The notes below the pieces were generated by a model. That model did not search any database and was not told where the DNA came from. It saw nothing but the letters and a program-made list of their open reading frames with translations. Positions 26,658-35,710 of a stretch of DNA of 64,000 bases are shown here, piece after piece (position 1 is the stretch's first letter; the number at the start of each line of letters is the position of its first letter). The position numbers and the translations under genes are program-made. Source of the DNA: Vibrio cyclitrophicus (lineage in GTDB: Bacteria; Pseudomonadota; Gammaproteobacteria; Enterobacterales; Vibrionaceae); contig CP065367.1 in NCBI GenBank assembly GCA_023206055.1, forward strand, positions 310,001-374,000, written 5' to 3'.

Positions 26658-27011
26658 ATGTATCGTTATGTCAGTTCACCGCTAGCATCGAAGTACATCG
26701 TGCCACCACCTCAGCATCGAGAGTTGTCGAGTGTGGATGTTCCTGAGTCTGAATTAGAAATGCGAGAAATATTGAACAATTGGTTTGCTGATGGTTTAGC
26801 ACCGATTATTGAAAGTGAAGATGACTACATCTCAGCGAGCGATCACGTTCGATTTGAAAAGCTCAGTCGCACCGTTGGGATGTTGTTGAGAAACAAAGAT
26901 TATTATTTTGCGGCCAAACGGATTTTATCGGTGTGGGAACAAGATTGTCTTGAAACCTCTTATATTAATTACCTCATTTTACGCAGTGAGCGAGTCACTT
27001 CTCTAAGTTAA
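26658..27011 (+). CDS. Unknown 117-residue protein
   Basis: Not recognised. The start has a strong ribosome binding site (AAAGGAGGG, 26644-26652). The protein is soluble, without signal peptide or membrane helix. The N-terminal third is Pro/Ser-rich (PLASKYIVPPPQHREL) and the rest looks helical and acidic/aromatic (LRNKDYYFAAKRILSVWEQDCLE). It sits between the giant gene's terminator and the convergent sigma factor gene, so it has its own promoter or is read from the giant gene by read-through. A role with the secretion system is suggested by position only. Confidence 0.7.
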   Translation: MYRYVSSPLASKYIVPPPQHRELSSVDVPESELEMREILNNWFADGLAPIIESEDDYISASDHVRFEKLSRTVGMLLRNKDYYFAAKRILSVWEQDCLETSYINYLILRSERVTSLS

Positions 27012-27095
27012 TACTGTCGAATGGCCCGTTAATGGCTCAGCTTAGTGACTTAGCATCTCTGTGCTTACGAGCTTTTTCCAGGAAACTAGGCAAAC

Positions 27096-27125
27096 AAAAA
27101 GGGCAAGCTTTGAGGCTCTCCCTTA
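27096..27125. terminator. Possible bidirectional terminator between convergent genes
   Basis: A run of A, then GGGcaAGC, a 6-base loop, GCTctCCC and TTAAAG: a six-pair stem with a 2x2 internal loop. It lies between the 117-residue gene (+) and the sigma factor gene (-). Weak. Confidence 0.4.
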
Positions 27126-27199
27126 AAGTTCTTTGTTTTACTTAACGTTGTTGTTTTGGTTTCGCGTTATTTTCACTTAATTCTAAAGAGGGTTGCGAA

Positions 27200-28096
27200 T
27201 TACACCCAACCATCAAATTTGAGTCGTTTTTGAATTCTTTCGACCGCTTCTTTCTGCATTTGTCTAACTCGTTCATTAGAAACGTTCACATCCGACATTT
27301 GTCCAATCTCAGACAACGTTTTCACCTTGTTATCAAAGAAACCAAAACGGTGGATGAGTACCTTTTGTAACTTTGGAGGAAGGGTATTGATGATTTGTTC
27401 TAGAGCTAGGGTAAAGGATTGGTCTTCACAATATTGCTGAGGGTCGGGGATATACTCACTTTCGCATTGATCAAGCACCATAGGAGCTTGACTAGTTCCC
27501 ACTGTTATCGTCACGTCAATAAATCCGCTTAATGCCACCAGTTGATCAACGCGTTCGGCCTTAACACCAGAACTGTCTGATAACTCAGAAATAGAAACTT
27601 CTTTATTCATTTTTTTGCTCACATCGAGCTTCTTTGAGGCGAGGCTGTTTATTTCTTTACACACGTGAGCTGGCAATCGAACGGTACGACCCGTGTTCAT
27701 TAAAGCGGCTTCAATGTTTTCGCGGATCCACCATACAGCATAGGTTGAAAAACGATAGCCTGGTTCTGGATCGTATTTGTCGATGGCCTTAATTAAGCCA
27801 ATGTTGCCTTCCTCGATCAGGTCGAGCAGGGTGAAATTATTGCCTTTACGTTTTAGGTATCTCTTTGCGATTTTTACAACAAGGCGTAGGTTTGATTCGA
27901 TCATCACATCTCGCGCTTTTGTATCACCCGCGCGATTCAATTTTGCGTAATACACCTCATCTTCACGTGACAGCAGATCAATGCCTACAATATCCTTCAG
28001 ATAATGAGCATAAGGTTCTGCACTGGTAGAAAATGATTCGTTAATGGGTGTTTCTTCCGTGAGCCCCTGAAACGCAGCAAAACTATTGTTGTTCAT
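27200..28096 (-). CDS. RpoS-family alternative sigma factor (RpoQ/RpoX-like)
   Basis: 298 residues. Region 1.2 (DIVGIDLLSREDEVYYAKL), region 2 (IESNLRLVVKIAKRY, LLDLIEEGNIGLIKAID, FSTYAVWWIREN), region 3 (RTVRLPAHVCKEI) and region 4.2 (SNERVRQMQKEAVERI) are all present, as in the RpoD/RpoS group. It is shorter than RpoS (~330), and the -10-binding helix differs (NIEAALMNTGRTVRLP). Vibrios carry additional RpoS-like factors such as RpoQ and RpoX, linked to biofilm, motility and stress. The position next to the giant-protein gene suggests it controls that locus, an inference. The ATG at 28096 is the first in frame after an upstream stop; its AAGG box is only 2 bases away. Confidence 0.88.
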   Translation of the reverse strand: MNNNSFAAFQGLTEETPINESFSTSAEPYAHYLKDIVGIDLLSREDEVYYAKLNRAGDTKARDVMIESNLRLVVKIAKRYLKRKGNNFTLLDLIEEGNIGLIKAIDKYDPEPGYRFSTYAVWWIRENIEAALMNTGRTVRLPAHVCKEINSLASKKLDVSKKMNKEVSISELSDSSGVKAERVDQLVALSGFIDVTITVGTSQAPMVLDQCESEYIPDPQQYCEDQSFTLALEQIINTLPPKLQKVLIHRFGFFDNKVKTLSEIGQMSDVNVSNERVRQMQKEAVERIQKRLKFDGWV

Positions 28097-28484
28097 TTCC
28101 TTGTCCTTATCTAGCCGACTGAACGTTTTATTTTATTGTTATGCCACCAAGTGATTAAGGCTTGGTTTCATTAGAGTGTAGATAATAGTTTCTTCTTTAC
28201 CAACAAATAAAATGAGATTCTGTATGTTCATATCACAAAAGTGTCTACAAATATTTAACCTTTTTGCATCTCATCAAGTGGGTTGTTTTTTTATTTAAAA
28301 CATCAATATAGCGGGTTTGTAAAGCATGTGTTATGCATCGGTTTACCTAGATGAATGTTATGAATTTATAGACGTGAAGTGATGAAGGAAATGGCAAGAG
28401 TTGAGGTTCAATGTTTCTAAGTACCTCAACTCTTTCAGCTGTTTTTGCTATTCAGTATCGCCACGAAAGTCTTAATTCTATCGA
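28097..28484. other. Intergenic region upstream of the sigma factor
   Basis: 388 bases with no convincing gene. It holds the sigma factor promoter (minus strand, not resolved), an AT-rich stretch around 28250-28310 and the inverted repeat at 28396-28434. Confidence 0.5.
28396..28434. terminator. 11-bp inverted repeat downstream of the Hpt gene
   Basis: Perfect stem AAGAGTTGAGG / CCTCAACTCTT with a 17-base loop. It lies 50 bases past the stop of the minus-strand Hpt gene. The U-tract is poor in that direction, so it may be a terminator or an mRNA 3'-end structure. Confidence 0.5.
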
Positions 28485-28817
28485 CTAATAAGTGCTAAGA
28501 ACCTCATCGATTTGCTGGTTGATTATCTTCACTTCGCTGTAGATAACGGAAAGGTCATCATCTTGTGGCGCAAGCTTATTGAGTGTGTCTTGTTCTACTC
28601 TTTCTAACGCAATAGTTGCTGTCCCTTCACCAAAGCTGGCTAAGATGCCTTTCAAGGTGTGCACGGTAAAATGAAGCTTACCCCAATCTTGTTGTTGTAC
28701 TAATTCTTCTATCTCTTCGAGTGAATTGCCATGGTCTTCTTGGTAAGTCGACAGCACAGCGTAAATCACTTCTCTGTCATTATCTAAGTAGGCATTTAAA
28801 GCATCAAAATCTAGCAT
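28485..28817 (-). CDS. Histidine phosphotransfer (Hpt) protein
   Basis: 110 residues with the Hpt motif VHTLKGILASFGEGTA; His53 is the expected phosphorylation site. Unlike the Hpt-like protein at 7377, this one is intact. The start has AGGAG eight bases upstream and overlaps the REC-TPR gene by 7 bases, so the two are translated together and are likely partners: the receiver would pass phosphate to or from this Hpt protein. No kinase with an intact core is encoded nearby, so the phosphate source must lie elsewhere. Confidence 0.88.
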   Translation of the reverse strand: MLDFDALNAYLDNDREVIYAVLSTYQEDHGNSLEEIEELVQQQDWGKLHFTVHTLKGILASFGEGTATIALERVEQDTLNKLAPQDDDLSVIYSEVKIINQQIDEVLSTY

Positions 28818-30400
28818 ATAGACTCCTGTCGGCTGCTTGTTGAGAATGGGCTAGGTGGCTTAGTGGAAAAACCATACCTTGATGAATCACTGATCCATTG
28901 GTTCCATCTTGGTGGAAGTTCTAGCTGTGTCAGTTCTTCTACGTATTCGTCACTAAGGTTTACCTCTATGTGAGCGTTATTGACGGCATATAGATAGTCA
29001 AGCTTAGCGGCGACTGAATAAGGGTAATTGTGAATGTAACCTTTTAATTCTTGGATCGACCCCGAATTTCCGATATTGATGCAAGTGGACGGGTCGGCTG
29101 TGTTTGACGCCAGTTGTTCTTGTACTGGCTCACCACGAGATTTGAGGCATTCCGCTACAAGATGGTACAACGAGTATTCGCCAAAGTGACTAAGCAAAGG
29201 CAACAGTTGAGCTAGCAGCGAAGTCGGTTGGTTGAAAAAATTATTCGATAATAGCTTAGTGGCTCGTATCACCTTCTTGTGAGCAACCAATGGGCTGTTT
29301 TCTATCAGCAATATACTGCTCTGGAATAGGGCAAGGCTGGCTAAAACTTGTTGTTGTAGCTTTGCTGGGAGCTTTAAATTCACCAACTCAGTGAATTGGT
29401 TAGCGTGCTCAAGCAACATGCGTTTGTTACTTGTTTGAGTTTCTCGTTGGTAAGTTGCTTTTAAAGAGTCGTAGTGCGTGCCTATCGAATTAATCACATC
29501 AATATCAGCAGACGAAATGTGGGTTGCGTACATTTCCCCAAGCTTAATCAACATGTGCGTATTGTCGACGTTCTCGGCCAAGTCGATCGCTCTGATTGCG
29601 CGATGGCTGATACTCGGTGTCATTTCAAATGCTCGGATCGCAAGCTTAAGCGCAGGCAGCAACATCTTATGTTTTTCATAGATGCAGCTTAGGCAATCAA
29701 TCACGTTTAGTGACAACGGCTGAACAATCAAGTAACTGTGCAGCTTCTCGATCGCGAGATTCGGTTTACCTAAGCTGTCTAAAATTAATGCCTCTGCAAC
29801 CAACTTGGTCGGGTGCATTTTTGTTTTTGAAGTCGTGAGGACATTTGAAAGCAAGTCCCACTTTTTACCCGCGATTAAGTGCTCGATCAGTGTCGCTTCG
29901 AATTGTACGTTCACTTGGTTATTAGGGAGCGCTAGCGCCTGTTTCAGCACTTCAGGTGTGTTAATCGGGTAGAGGCGGTTTAGCTGATCAATTTGCTGAG
30001 ATTCGAACACTGCATTTTGGATTTTCTTACCCAACGACTGTGTATGAATCGGCTTAGAAATGAAATGATGCGCTTCGCCAGATAGGGCGGTTAGTACTGT
30101 TTCTTGGCGCATGTCACCGGAAAGTAGAATCGTCGCAACCGTATGATCGATAAGTCGATTTCGGTAAAGAATGCCCAACAACTCAAACCCTGTGAATGAT
30201 TGCTCTAAGTGGTAATCAATGAGGAGAACATGAAACGAGTGCGTCTCGACCGCTTTTATGGCTTGTCGATAATCGGTTGCAATAAAGATGCAGTTACGCG
30301 AAATGCCAAGGCTCGCCAATTGTTGCTTGATAAGTATCGTTGCACTTTTAGAGTCGTCGACAATCAAAACCCGTAGGTCTGGTGGTAAGGTCAAATCCAT
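28811..30400 (-). CDS. Response regulator with N-terminal receiver and helical TPR-like C-terminal region
   Basis: About 529 residues from the ATG at 30400, which has GAGG three bases upstream; a TTG at 30415 is an alternative start. The receiver (about 8-130) has the acidic pair in VLIVDD, phospho-acceptor Asp62 (LLIDYHLEQ) and the conserved Lys in FISKPI. The remaining ~400 residues are helical repeats (for example AEALILDSLGKPNLAIEKLHSYLIVQPLS, split here by eye) that look like TPRs and should mediate protein binding. There is no DNA-binding domain, so the output is probably protein-protein contact. It forms an overlapping pair with the Hpt gene downstream and is divergent from the chemoreceptor gene. 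Confidence 0.85.
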   Translation of the reverse strand: MDLTLPPDLRVLIVDDSKSATILIKQQLASLGISRNCIFIATDYRQAIKAVETHSFHVLLIDYHLEQSFTGFELLGILYRNRLIDHTVATILLSGDMRQETVLTALSGEAHHFISKPIHTQSLGKKIQNAVFESQQIDQLNRLYPINTPEVLKQALALPNNQVNVQFEATLIEHLIAGKKWDLLSNVLTTSKTKMHPTKLVAEALILDSLGKPNLAIEKLHSYLIVQPLSLNVIDCLSCIYEKHKMLLPALKLAIRAFEMTPSISHRAIRAIDLAENVDNTHMLIKLGEMYATHISSADIDVINSIGTHYDSLKATYQRETQTSNKRMLLEHANQFTELVNLKLPAKLQQQVLASLALFQSSILLIENSPLVAHKKVIRATKLLSNNFFNQPTSLLAQLLPLLSHFGEYSLYHLVAECLKSRGEPVQEQLASNTADPSTCINIGNSGSIQELKGYIHNYPYSVAAKLDYLYAVNNAHIEVNLSDEYVEELTQLELPPRWNQWISDSSRYGFSTKPPSPFSTSSRQESIC

Positions 30401-30744
30401 TTTCCTCAATACCAAATGTTATTTTTAATTTAGGTGTCAGGTTGCACATTGTCAAGGTTGCGTACCATAAATTGGTTGAGGTTTAACTCTTTGTTGTTCA
30501 TTAGATTTTTGGGAGTTAAAGATAAACCATTAGGCTAGGTTCTTGGCTTGTTGTAACACAGAGCGTGGAATAAGATTAATCGCATTTGAGGGAGTAGATT
30601 TGAAACATTTGCGATTTACCGTATTTATGTATTTAATCGAAATTATTTATTGTAATCATATTTAATCTGAATTGTGGGCGGCTGGCCTTAAAAGTATTCT
30701 TATAGATAAACGACGGTATATTATTCCGTTTATAAGGATGTTTC
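30401..30744. other. Divergent intergenic region, REC-TPR gene / chemoreceptor gene
   Basis: 344 bases with no gene seen. It is AT-rich near 30625-30665. Just before the chemoreceptor start there is a 7-bp palindromic pair, ATAAACG (30707-30713) and CGTTTAT (30727-30733), a possible operator. The chemoreceptor ribosome binding site AAGGA is at 30734-30738. Promoters not resolved. Confidence 0.45.
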
Positions 30745-32358
30745 ATGTTTTCGCTTTCTATAAAAAATAAAGTTCTGGCATTGTGCCTTTTCTCTTTTGC
30801 TGGTTTCAGTAGTATTTTATTTGTGGGCGAGGGGGCCTTAAGTAATAACAACGAACAAGTAAATCGAATCGATAAAGTTCTTTATCCAATCATGGATTCG
30901 TCGTCAATGAACAGAGTGTTAATCTCTCAATTGGCCGAACGATTTAATTTAGCCGTCACGTTAGGTGACGAAGAACTACTTCAAATGAATGCTGCTACCT
31001 ACAAGGAAATAGTAGCTAACTTTCAGATGCAGGTAGAATTAGATCCATCAATCAAATATTCAATCATAGAACTTCAGAAAAATACCACGACATATTTTGA
31101 GTTAGCACATCGCATTGCTAAAGGCATGATCGATGGAGATCTCTCATTGACAGAGGTTGGTAAACTAGCCAAGCAAAATAGCGACATGCTTGAAGTGCTT
31201 ACCCAAGATATAAACCACTTCTCGGAAGCTCGAATCTCAGATTTTGAAAACTCAGTCACGGTACTTGAGGAAAATAACCTTAGTTCAAACAAAATAATGA
31301 CAGTGCTTGGCATCACGGCGTTGATTGCACTGTGTTTGTTTGGATGGTTCGTTGTGCATGCTATTCGTAAAGATTTGGCGAACATCAGTGACAAAATGAG
31401 AGACATTGCCGAAGGTGAGGGGGATTTAACGGTTCGCCTGGTACATGCAAAAAATGACGAACTAAAGCCTCTGGTTGATTCGTTCAACTCTTTCGTTTCT
31501 CATTTACAGCGTAATGTGTCAGAGACCATAGAAAACGTTGTCGAACTAGACTCTATATCGCGTTTTTTAGTTAGTACAAGCCAAAACACTCGCACATTGT
31601 CAAAGAATCAACATTTGGCAATTGAAGAAGTATCCCAATCATTACAACAGCTATTCATGGCGGCAAAAGACATTGCCGTGAATGCCAATGACGCATCTTT
31701 ATCTGCCACCAGTGCAAGTGAACAAGCTTCGATGGGTGAGTCTCAAGTAAAAAGCACTATTCTCGCGGTACAAGAGCTGACTACCGATGTACGACAAGCT
31801 TCTCAAGTTGTAGGTCAGTTGGATACAAACACTCAAAGTGCAGGGTCAATATTGGATTCAATTAGTGCGATTGCCGAACAAACCAACTTGTTGGCTCTTA
31901 ATGCGGCAATCGAGGCGGCTAGAGCTGGCGAGCAAGGTAGAGGATTTGCTGTGGTCGCTGACGAAGTTCGCACGTTGGCTTCAAGGACACAAAGCTCTAC
32001 ACAAGAGATTCAGTTAGTGCTTTCTCAGCTACAAGAGCAAGCGAAAATGGCGTCGAAAATCATCTCCGAAAGCGCAATTAAAGCTGAAAATTGTGTTGAA
32101 CAATCGTTAGTTGCTGAAAAATCCCTTATACAGATCACTAATGATGTTATGGATATTAGCCAACGTAATGACAGCATTGCGTCTGCGACTGAAGAACAAG
32201 AACAAACGTCTTCTCGAATCGAAACTTTTGTCACTGATATACGTGATATGGCTGAAGGTACGACAGATAGCGTTCAACAAGTTGATTCTGTTGCTCAAGA
32301 TATTCAAAAAATCACACGAAACCTAACTGAATTAACGGGTCATTTTAAGATTCGTTAA
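30745..32358 (+). CDS. Methyl-accepting chemotaxis protein
   Basis: 537 residues: membrane helix 1 (about 8-28), a periplasmic four-helix-type sensor, membrane helix 2 (about 188-212, GITALIALCLFGWFVVHAI), a HAMP domain (IRKDLANISDKMRDIAEGEG) and a coiled-coil signalling domain. The conserved hairpin tip is present (IAEQTNLLALNAAIEAARAG, then GRGFAVVADEVR). This is a transmembrane chemoreceptor that signals to CheA/CheW; the ligand is unknown. It lies upstream of a porin-like and a small phosphate-binding-like protein, on the same strand but separated by a hairpin. The start is supported by AAGGA six bases upstream. Confidence 0.95.
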   Translation: MFSLSIKNKVLALCLFSFAGFSSILFVGEGALSNNNEQVNRIDKVLYPIMDSSSMNRVLISQLAERFNLAVTLGDEELLQMNAATYKEIVANFQMQVELDPSIKYSIIELQKNTTTYFELAHRIAKGMIDGDLSLTEVGKLAKQNSDMLEVLTQDINHFSEARISDFENSVTVLEENNLSSNKIMTVLGITALIALCLFGWFVVHAIRKDLANISDKMRDIAEGEGDLTVRLVHAKNDELKPLVDSFNSFVSHLQRNVSETIENVVELDSISRFLVSTSQNTRTLSKNQHLAIEEVSQSLQQLFMAAKDIAVNANDASLSATSASEQASMGESQVKSTILAVQELTTDVRQASQVVGQLDTNTQSAGSILDSISAIAEQTNLLALNAAIEAARAGEQGRGFAVVADEVRTLASRTQSSTQEIQLVLSQLQEQAKMASKIISESAIKAENCVEQSLVAEKSLIQITNDVMDISQRNDSIASATEEQEQTSSRIETFVTDIRDMAEGTTDSVQQVDSVAQDIQKITRNLTELTGHFKIR

Positions 32359-32373
32359 CTTTCCTCAATTCTT

Positions 32374-32428
32374 CCCGCTGTTTTTTTAAGTCACGTTTTT
32401 CTTGATTTTAACCAAGAAAGACAGCGGG
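32374..32428 (+). terminator. Long hairpin after the chemoreceptor gene
   Basis: Outer stem CCCGCTGT / ACAGCGGG and inner stem TTTCTTG / CAAGAAA with a bulged T-rich left arm. It lies between the chemoreceptor stop and the porin start. It may act as a terminator or a processing structure, but no clean T run follows. Confidence 0.5.
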
Positions 32429-32489
32429 AGTTTGCCTCGAATTTGGGGCTACTAATTATAAAAATGAAAACATAACTGTGGAGTTCGTT

Positions 32490-33626
32490 ATGAAAAAGAC
32501 AGTAATTGCTGCTCTAGTAAGTGTTGCTTGTGGTGCTAATGCTGCAAGTATGGAAGATATTAATATCAGTGGTTTTGGTTCCGTAGGTATCGGCAAAGCG
32601 AACAATGATGTTAATTATGCGGGGTACACGAGTGAAAACCTTCAGTGGGAGCAAGAAACGCTTGCTGGCCTTCAGTTTGACTTCCAGGTGAATGAGAGAG
32701 CGAAATTCGTTACTCAGATCGTTGCGAACAGCCGCTATGATTATGAACCAAAGATCGAGATGGCCTATGCATCATACGACTTTGAAAGTTTTACAGCTCG
32801 CGCTGGTAAGTTGCGTTTGCCTCTGTTTTTCTATTCTGACTATACAGATCTAGGTTACGCATATCCTATGATTCGCCCGTCTCAAGAGCTATATGAAAAC
32901 ATCGTTCTAAAAAACTACACCGGTGTTGATTTATTGATCCCTGTGGAGTTAGAAAATTCAAGCTTACTGATTCAACCTGTTGTGGGTGTCGGCACGATCG
33001 ATGAAGATGATTCGATGGTTGGTGAAGTTAAGCTCGATAAATTGATGGGTTTAAGTGCTAACTGGAACATCAACGATTTCACATTCCGTGGTTCTTACTT
33101 TGTTGCTGAATCAAATCCATCTTGTGATTTTAAGACATCTTCTGATCCTTACTGCCAAATGGCTGAGATGTTGGATAGCAAAGACGGCCAGTTTATTTCA
33201 CTTGGTGCGCAATATGATAACGGTGATTTAATCGCAAACATCGAAGGTGCGGATGTACAGCTTGATGGTGAGTTTTATGATTACCAATCTATCTCAACAT
33301 TGATTGGTTATAGAGTGAATGAGTTTACCCCGTACTTTACTGTTAACTGGGTCGAAACAACAGATAACGAAGAGCGTGTGAATCTACCTTCTTCATCTCT
33401 AAGAGAAGCAATGAACTACGAGAGATTGTCTTATGCAGTTGGTTCTCGCTGGGACTTTGCTAAGAACATGTCGCTTAAAGTCGATGTGACTTATGTTGAT
33501 TACAAAGGTACCAGTGGTGGCTTCCAAGAGAATATAGAAACTACCGCAAATCCATTCGTCGCAACGGGCAATTTCTTTGAAGATGATTCAATCTTGTATT
33601 CAGCTAAATTAGACTTCGTATTCTAA
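32490..33626 (+). CDS. Porin-like outer membrane beta-barrel protein
   Basis: 378 residues. A signal peptide (MKKTVIAALVSVACGANA) precedes alternating aromatic strands, starting with ISGFGSVGIGKANND and ending with a terminal Phe in SAKLDFVF, the usual outer membrane insertion signature. The ATG at 32490 is preferred over a GTG at 32478 because GTGGAG lies 7 bases upstream of it and the signal peptide begins there. A PstS-like gene follows nine bases after the stop, so the two are probably one transcript. I infer a substrate-specific or phosphate/anion-type porin from this partner, but the specificity is not shown by the sequence. Confidence 0.85.
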   Translation: MKKTVIAALVSVACGANAASMEDINISGFGSVGIGKANNDVNYAGYTSENLQWEQETLAGLQFDFQVNERAKFVTQIVANSRYDYEPKIEMAYASYDFESFTARAGKLRLPLFFYSDYTDLGYAYPMIRPSQELYENIVLKNYTGVDLLIPVELENSSLLIQPVVGVGTIDEDDSMVGEVKLDKLMGLSANWNINDFTFRGSYFVAESNPSCDFKTSSDPYCQMAEMLDSKDGQFISLGAQYDNGDLIANIEGADVQLDGEFYDYQSISTLIGYRVNEFTPYFTVNWVETTDNEERVNLPSSSLREAMNYERLSYAVGSRWDFAKNMSLKVDVTYVDYKGTSGGFQENIETTANPFVATGNFFEDDSILYSAKLDFVF

Positions 33627-33635
33627 GGTATCAGT

Positions 33636-34046
33636 ATGAAAAAGTTACTAACGCTTATGGCGGCAACATTCATTTCGTTTAATGCTTCTGCAGGTATGGT
33701 TGTTATCGGCAATAGCGCAGGTGTTGATGCTTTATCGAGCGCGGATGTAAAAAAATTATTCATGGGTAAATCAAACCAACTGGGTAATGGTAGCAAAGCG
33801 CAAATCGTAGAGCTTGTTGATGGTGCTGCGGGTCGTATAGCTTTCCATGAAGTAGCAACGGGACGCTCTGAATCTCAACTGCAATCAGCGTGGGCTCGTT
33901 TGGTATTTACTGGAAAAGCAGAAGCCCCGGTTCAAGTTGCAGATTACAGCGCCGTTATTAATCACGTTTCTTCAAACGTCAATGCTATTGGTTATGTTGA
34001 CGAATCTGCGTTGAGCGGTGATGTGAAAGTACTGTTTAAGTACTAA
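33636..34046 (+). CDS. Small PstS-like periplasmic binding protein
   Basis: 136 residues with a signal peptide (MKKLLTLMAATFISFNASA). The mature part resembles a single lobe of the PstS-like phosphate-binding superfamily: VVIGNSAGVDALSSADVKKLFMG near the start, then FHEVATGRS and a C-terminal NAIGYVDESAL like the 'GIGYV' motif of that family. It is much shorter than full PstS (~270-340). It is read with the porin gene (nine-base gap). It may deliver or sense a ligand rather than feed an ABC transporter, as no permease genes are next to it. Confidence 0.78.
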   Translation: MKKLLTLMAATFISFNASAGMVVIGNSAGVDALSSADVKKLFMGKSNQLGNGSKAQIVELVDGAAGRIAFHEVATGRSESQLQSAWARLVFTGKAEAPVQVADYSAVINHVSSNVNAIGYVDESALSGDVKVLFKY

Positions 34047-34083
34047 CTGTTTTCTCTTAAGAAACGGCAACTCAAACAATAAA

Positions 34084-34111
34084 AGCCCGGTAACAGATTG
34101 GTTACCGGGCT
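34084..34111. terminator. Bidirectional terminator
   Basis: Perfect 11-bp stem AGCCCGGTAAC / GTTACCGGGCT with a 6-base loop, A-rich on the left and T-rich on the right. It sits between the PstS-like gene (+) and the EmrB-like gene (-). Confidence 0.9.
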
Positions 34112-34156
34112 TCATATTTTTGTATGGTTAAATCTAGAATGACATTGGTTTTAGGT

Positions 34157-35707
34157 TTAATCCCTCATAGTCAATATTAAGACTGCAGCTAGAGCCAAGA
34201 ATGCCGTCATCATTAAGAACACATCGTTATAGGCCATGATAGCGGCGTCACGTTGCATTGTTCCTAACAGGCTCGCTTGTGCTTGTTGCATCGCTGTCGC
34301 GGCATCACTGCCTGATTGGATAAAGAACGCTTGCTGATCTTTGAGTGTTTGCCAACCTAACTGACTCACTGAAGGTAAAGACTCTTTGATATGGGCAAGA
34401 TGCTCACGAGTTTTGTTATCAAGTAGCGTTGCAATAATCGCGATACTAAAAGCACCACCTAAGTTACGCATCACATTGGTTAAGGTTGATGCGTCTGGCG
34501 TGTCCATTTTGCTGATGTTCTTCATGGCAACCAAAGACAGCGGAACCATAATAAATGGGCTACCGATAGCACGCAGAATCATAGATAAAATCAGCTGTTG
34601 GCCACCAAAATCGATTGTCATGTGTGTATTTACGTAACAACTGAAGCCGAACATCGCGAAGCCAAAAGTCACCAAATACTTAGGCTTAATGATTTTCGTC
34701 AGCTTGGGCACAATTGGGAATATCAGAAGTTGTGGGAAACCCATCCACATTAACACCTCACCAATTTCCATTGCGTTATATTGTTGAATTTGAGTGAGAT
34801 ACATTGGCAACACATAGATAGAGCCGAGCAACGCCATCCCTAAAATCAAATAGGCAATACAAGACATAGCAAACTGCCCATCCCGCAATAGCCGCAAATT
34901 CACCAATGGCTTCTTGTGTTGTAACTCGTTTATCACAAAGTAAACTAAACTCACCGCAGACACGATACTCAAGCCAACGATAAAGCTTGAGCTAAACCAC
35001 TCCTCACGGTTGCCTTCTTCTAACACGACTTCCAAGCAACCTAAACCTAGCGCCATGGTCGCAATACCGAACCAGTCTGCTTTTTTCAGCGTACCAAGAT
35101 CGAGTTTTTCATCGTCTAAGCCATAGCGGATCATGGTGATCACGAGCAGAGCGGGCGGAATATTGATGTAAAAGATATAGTGCCACGAGAAGTTCTCGGT
35201 CAGCCAACCACCAAAGGTAGGGCCGATCGATGGAGCAAACGTCGCGGTAACACCAAACAGTGCCATGCCGACAGCGCGTTTGTTGACAGGCAATAACTGA
35301 ATCACTAGCGAGAAAGCAAGCGGGATTAAAGCACCACCACTGAAGCCTTGCATCGCACGGAATACAATCATCGAGGTCATGTTCCAAGAGAACGAACACA
35401 ACAAAGATGAAATGGTGAAAATGGCCGTCGTCCACGTGATATAACGTCGTTTACCGAGCGCTTTAGAAAGCCAACCACTAAGCGGGATAGCGATCATTTC
35501 TGCGACTAGGTAAGACGTAGAGATCCACGAGCTTTCATCTAAGGTGGCAGACAGCGCACCTTGAATGTCTTTGAGAGACGAGTTGGTGATCTGAATATCC
35601 AAGATCGCCATAAATGCGCCGATCAAGCCGCCAAATAGGGCAATCCAGTGGCGTCTTGAAACCTCTCCATCTTCATTAGTTTGGGTGACAACACCAGTGT
35701 TACTCAT
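34157..35707 (-). CDS. emrB: EmrB-type MFS multidrug exporter (DHA2 family)
   Basis: 516 residues with about 14 hydrophobic helices. Family motifs are visible: IDIQITNSSLKDIQGAL after helix 1, FRAMQGFSGGALIPLAFSLV (helix 4 region) and the antiporter motif GVTATFAPSIGPTFGGWL. This is the DHA2 drug:H+ antiporter family, to which E. coli EmrB (512 residues) belongs. It starts 3 bases after the EmrA-like stop, so the pair form one operon and should work as a tripartite pump with an outer membrane channel. Its natural substrate is unknown, and the symbol is given at family level. Confidence 0.9.
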   Translation of the reverse strand: MSNTGVVTQTNEDGEVSRRHWIALFGGLIGAFMAILDIQITNSSLKDIQGALSATLDESSWISTSYLVAEMIAIPLSGWLSKALGKRRYITWTTAIFTISSLLCSFSWNMTSMIVFRAMQGFSGGALIPLAFSLVIQLLPVNKRAVGMALFGVTATFAPSIGPTFGGWLTENFSWHYIFYINIPPALLVITMIRYGLDDEKLDLGTLKKADWFGIATMALGLGCLEVVLEEGNREEWFSSSFIVGLSIVSAVSLVYFVINELQHKKPLVNLRLLRDGQFAMSCIAYLILGMALLGSIYVLPMYLTQIQQYNAMEIGEVLMWMGFPQLLIFPIVPKLTKIIKPKYLVTFGFAMFGFSCYVNTHMTIDFGGQQLILSMILRAIGSPFIMVPLSLVAMKNISKMDTPDASTLTNVMRNLGGAFSIAIIATLLDNKTREHLAHIKESLPSVSQLGWQTLKDQQAFFIQSGSDAATAMQQAQASLLGTMQRDAAIMAYNDVFLMMTAFLALAAVLILTMRD

Positions 35708-35710
35708 GAT

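Noticed and set aside
34386..35435. Open frames of 83 and 108 codons overlapping the EmrB-like gene
   Set aside because: They lie within a clear MFS gene in other frames and have no ribosome binding site or recognisable motif.
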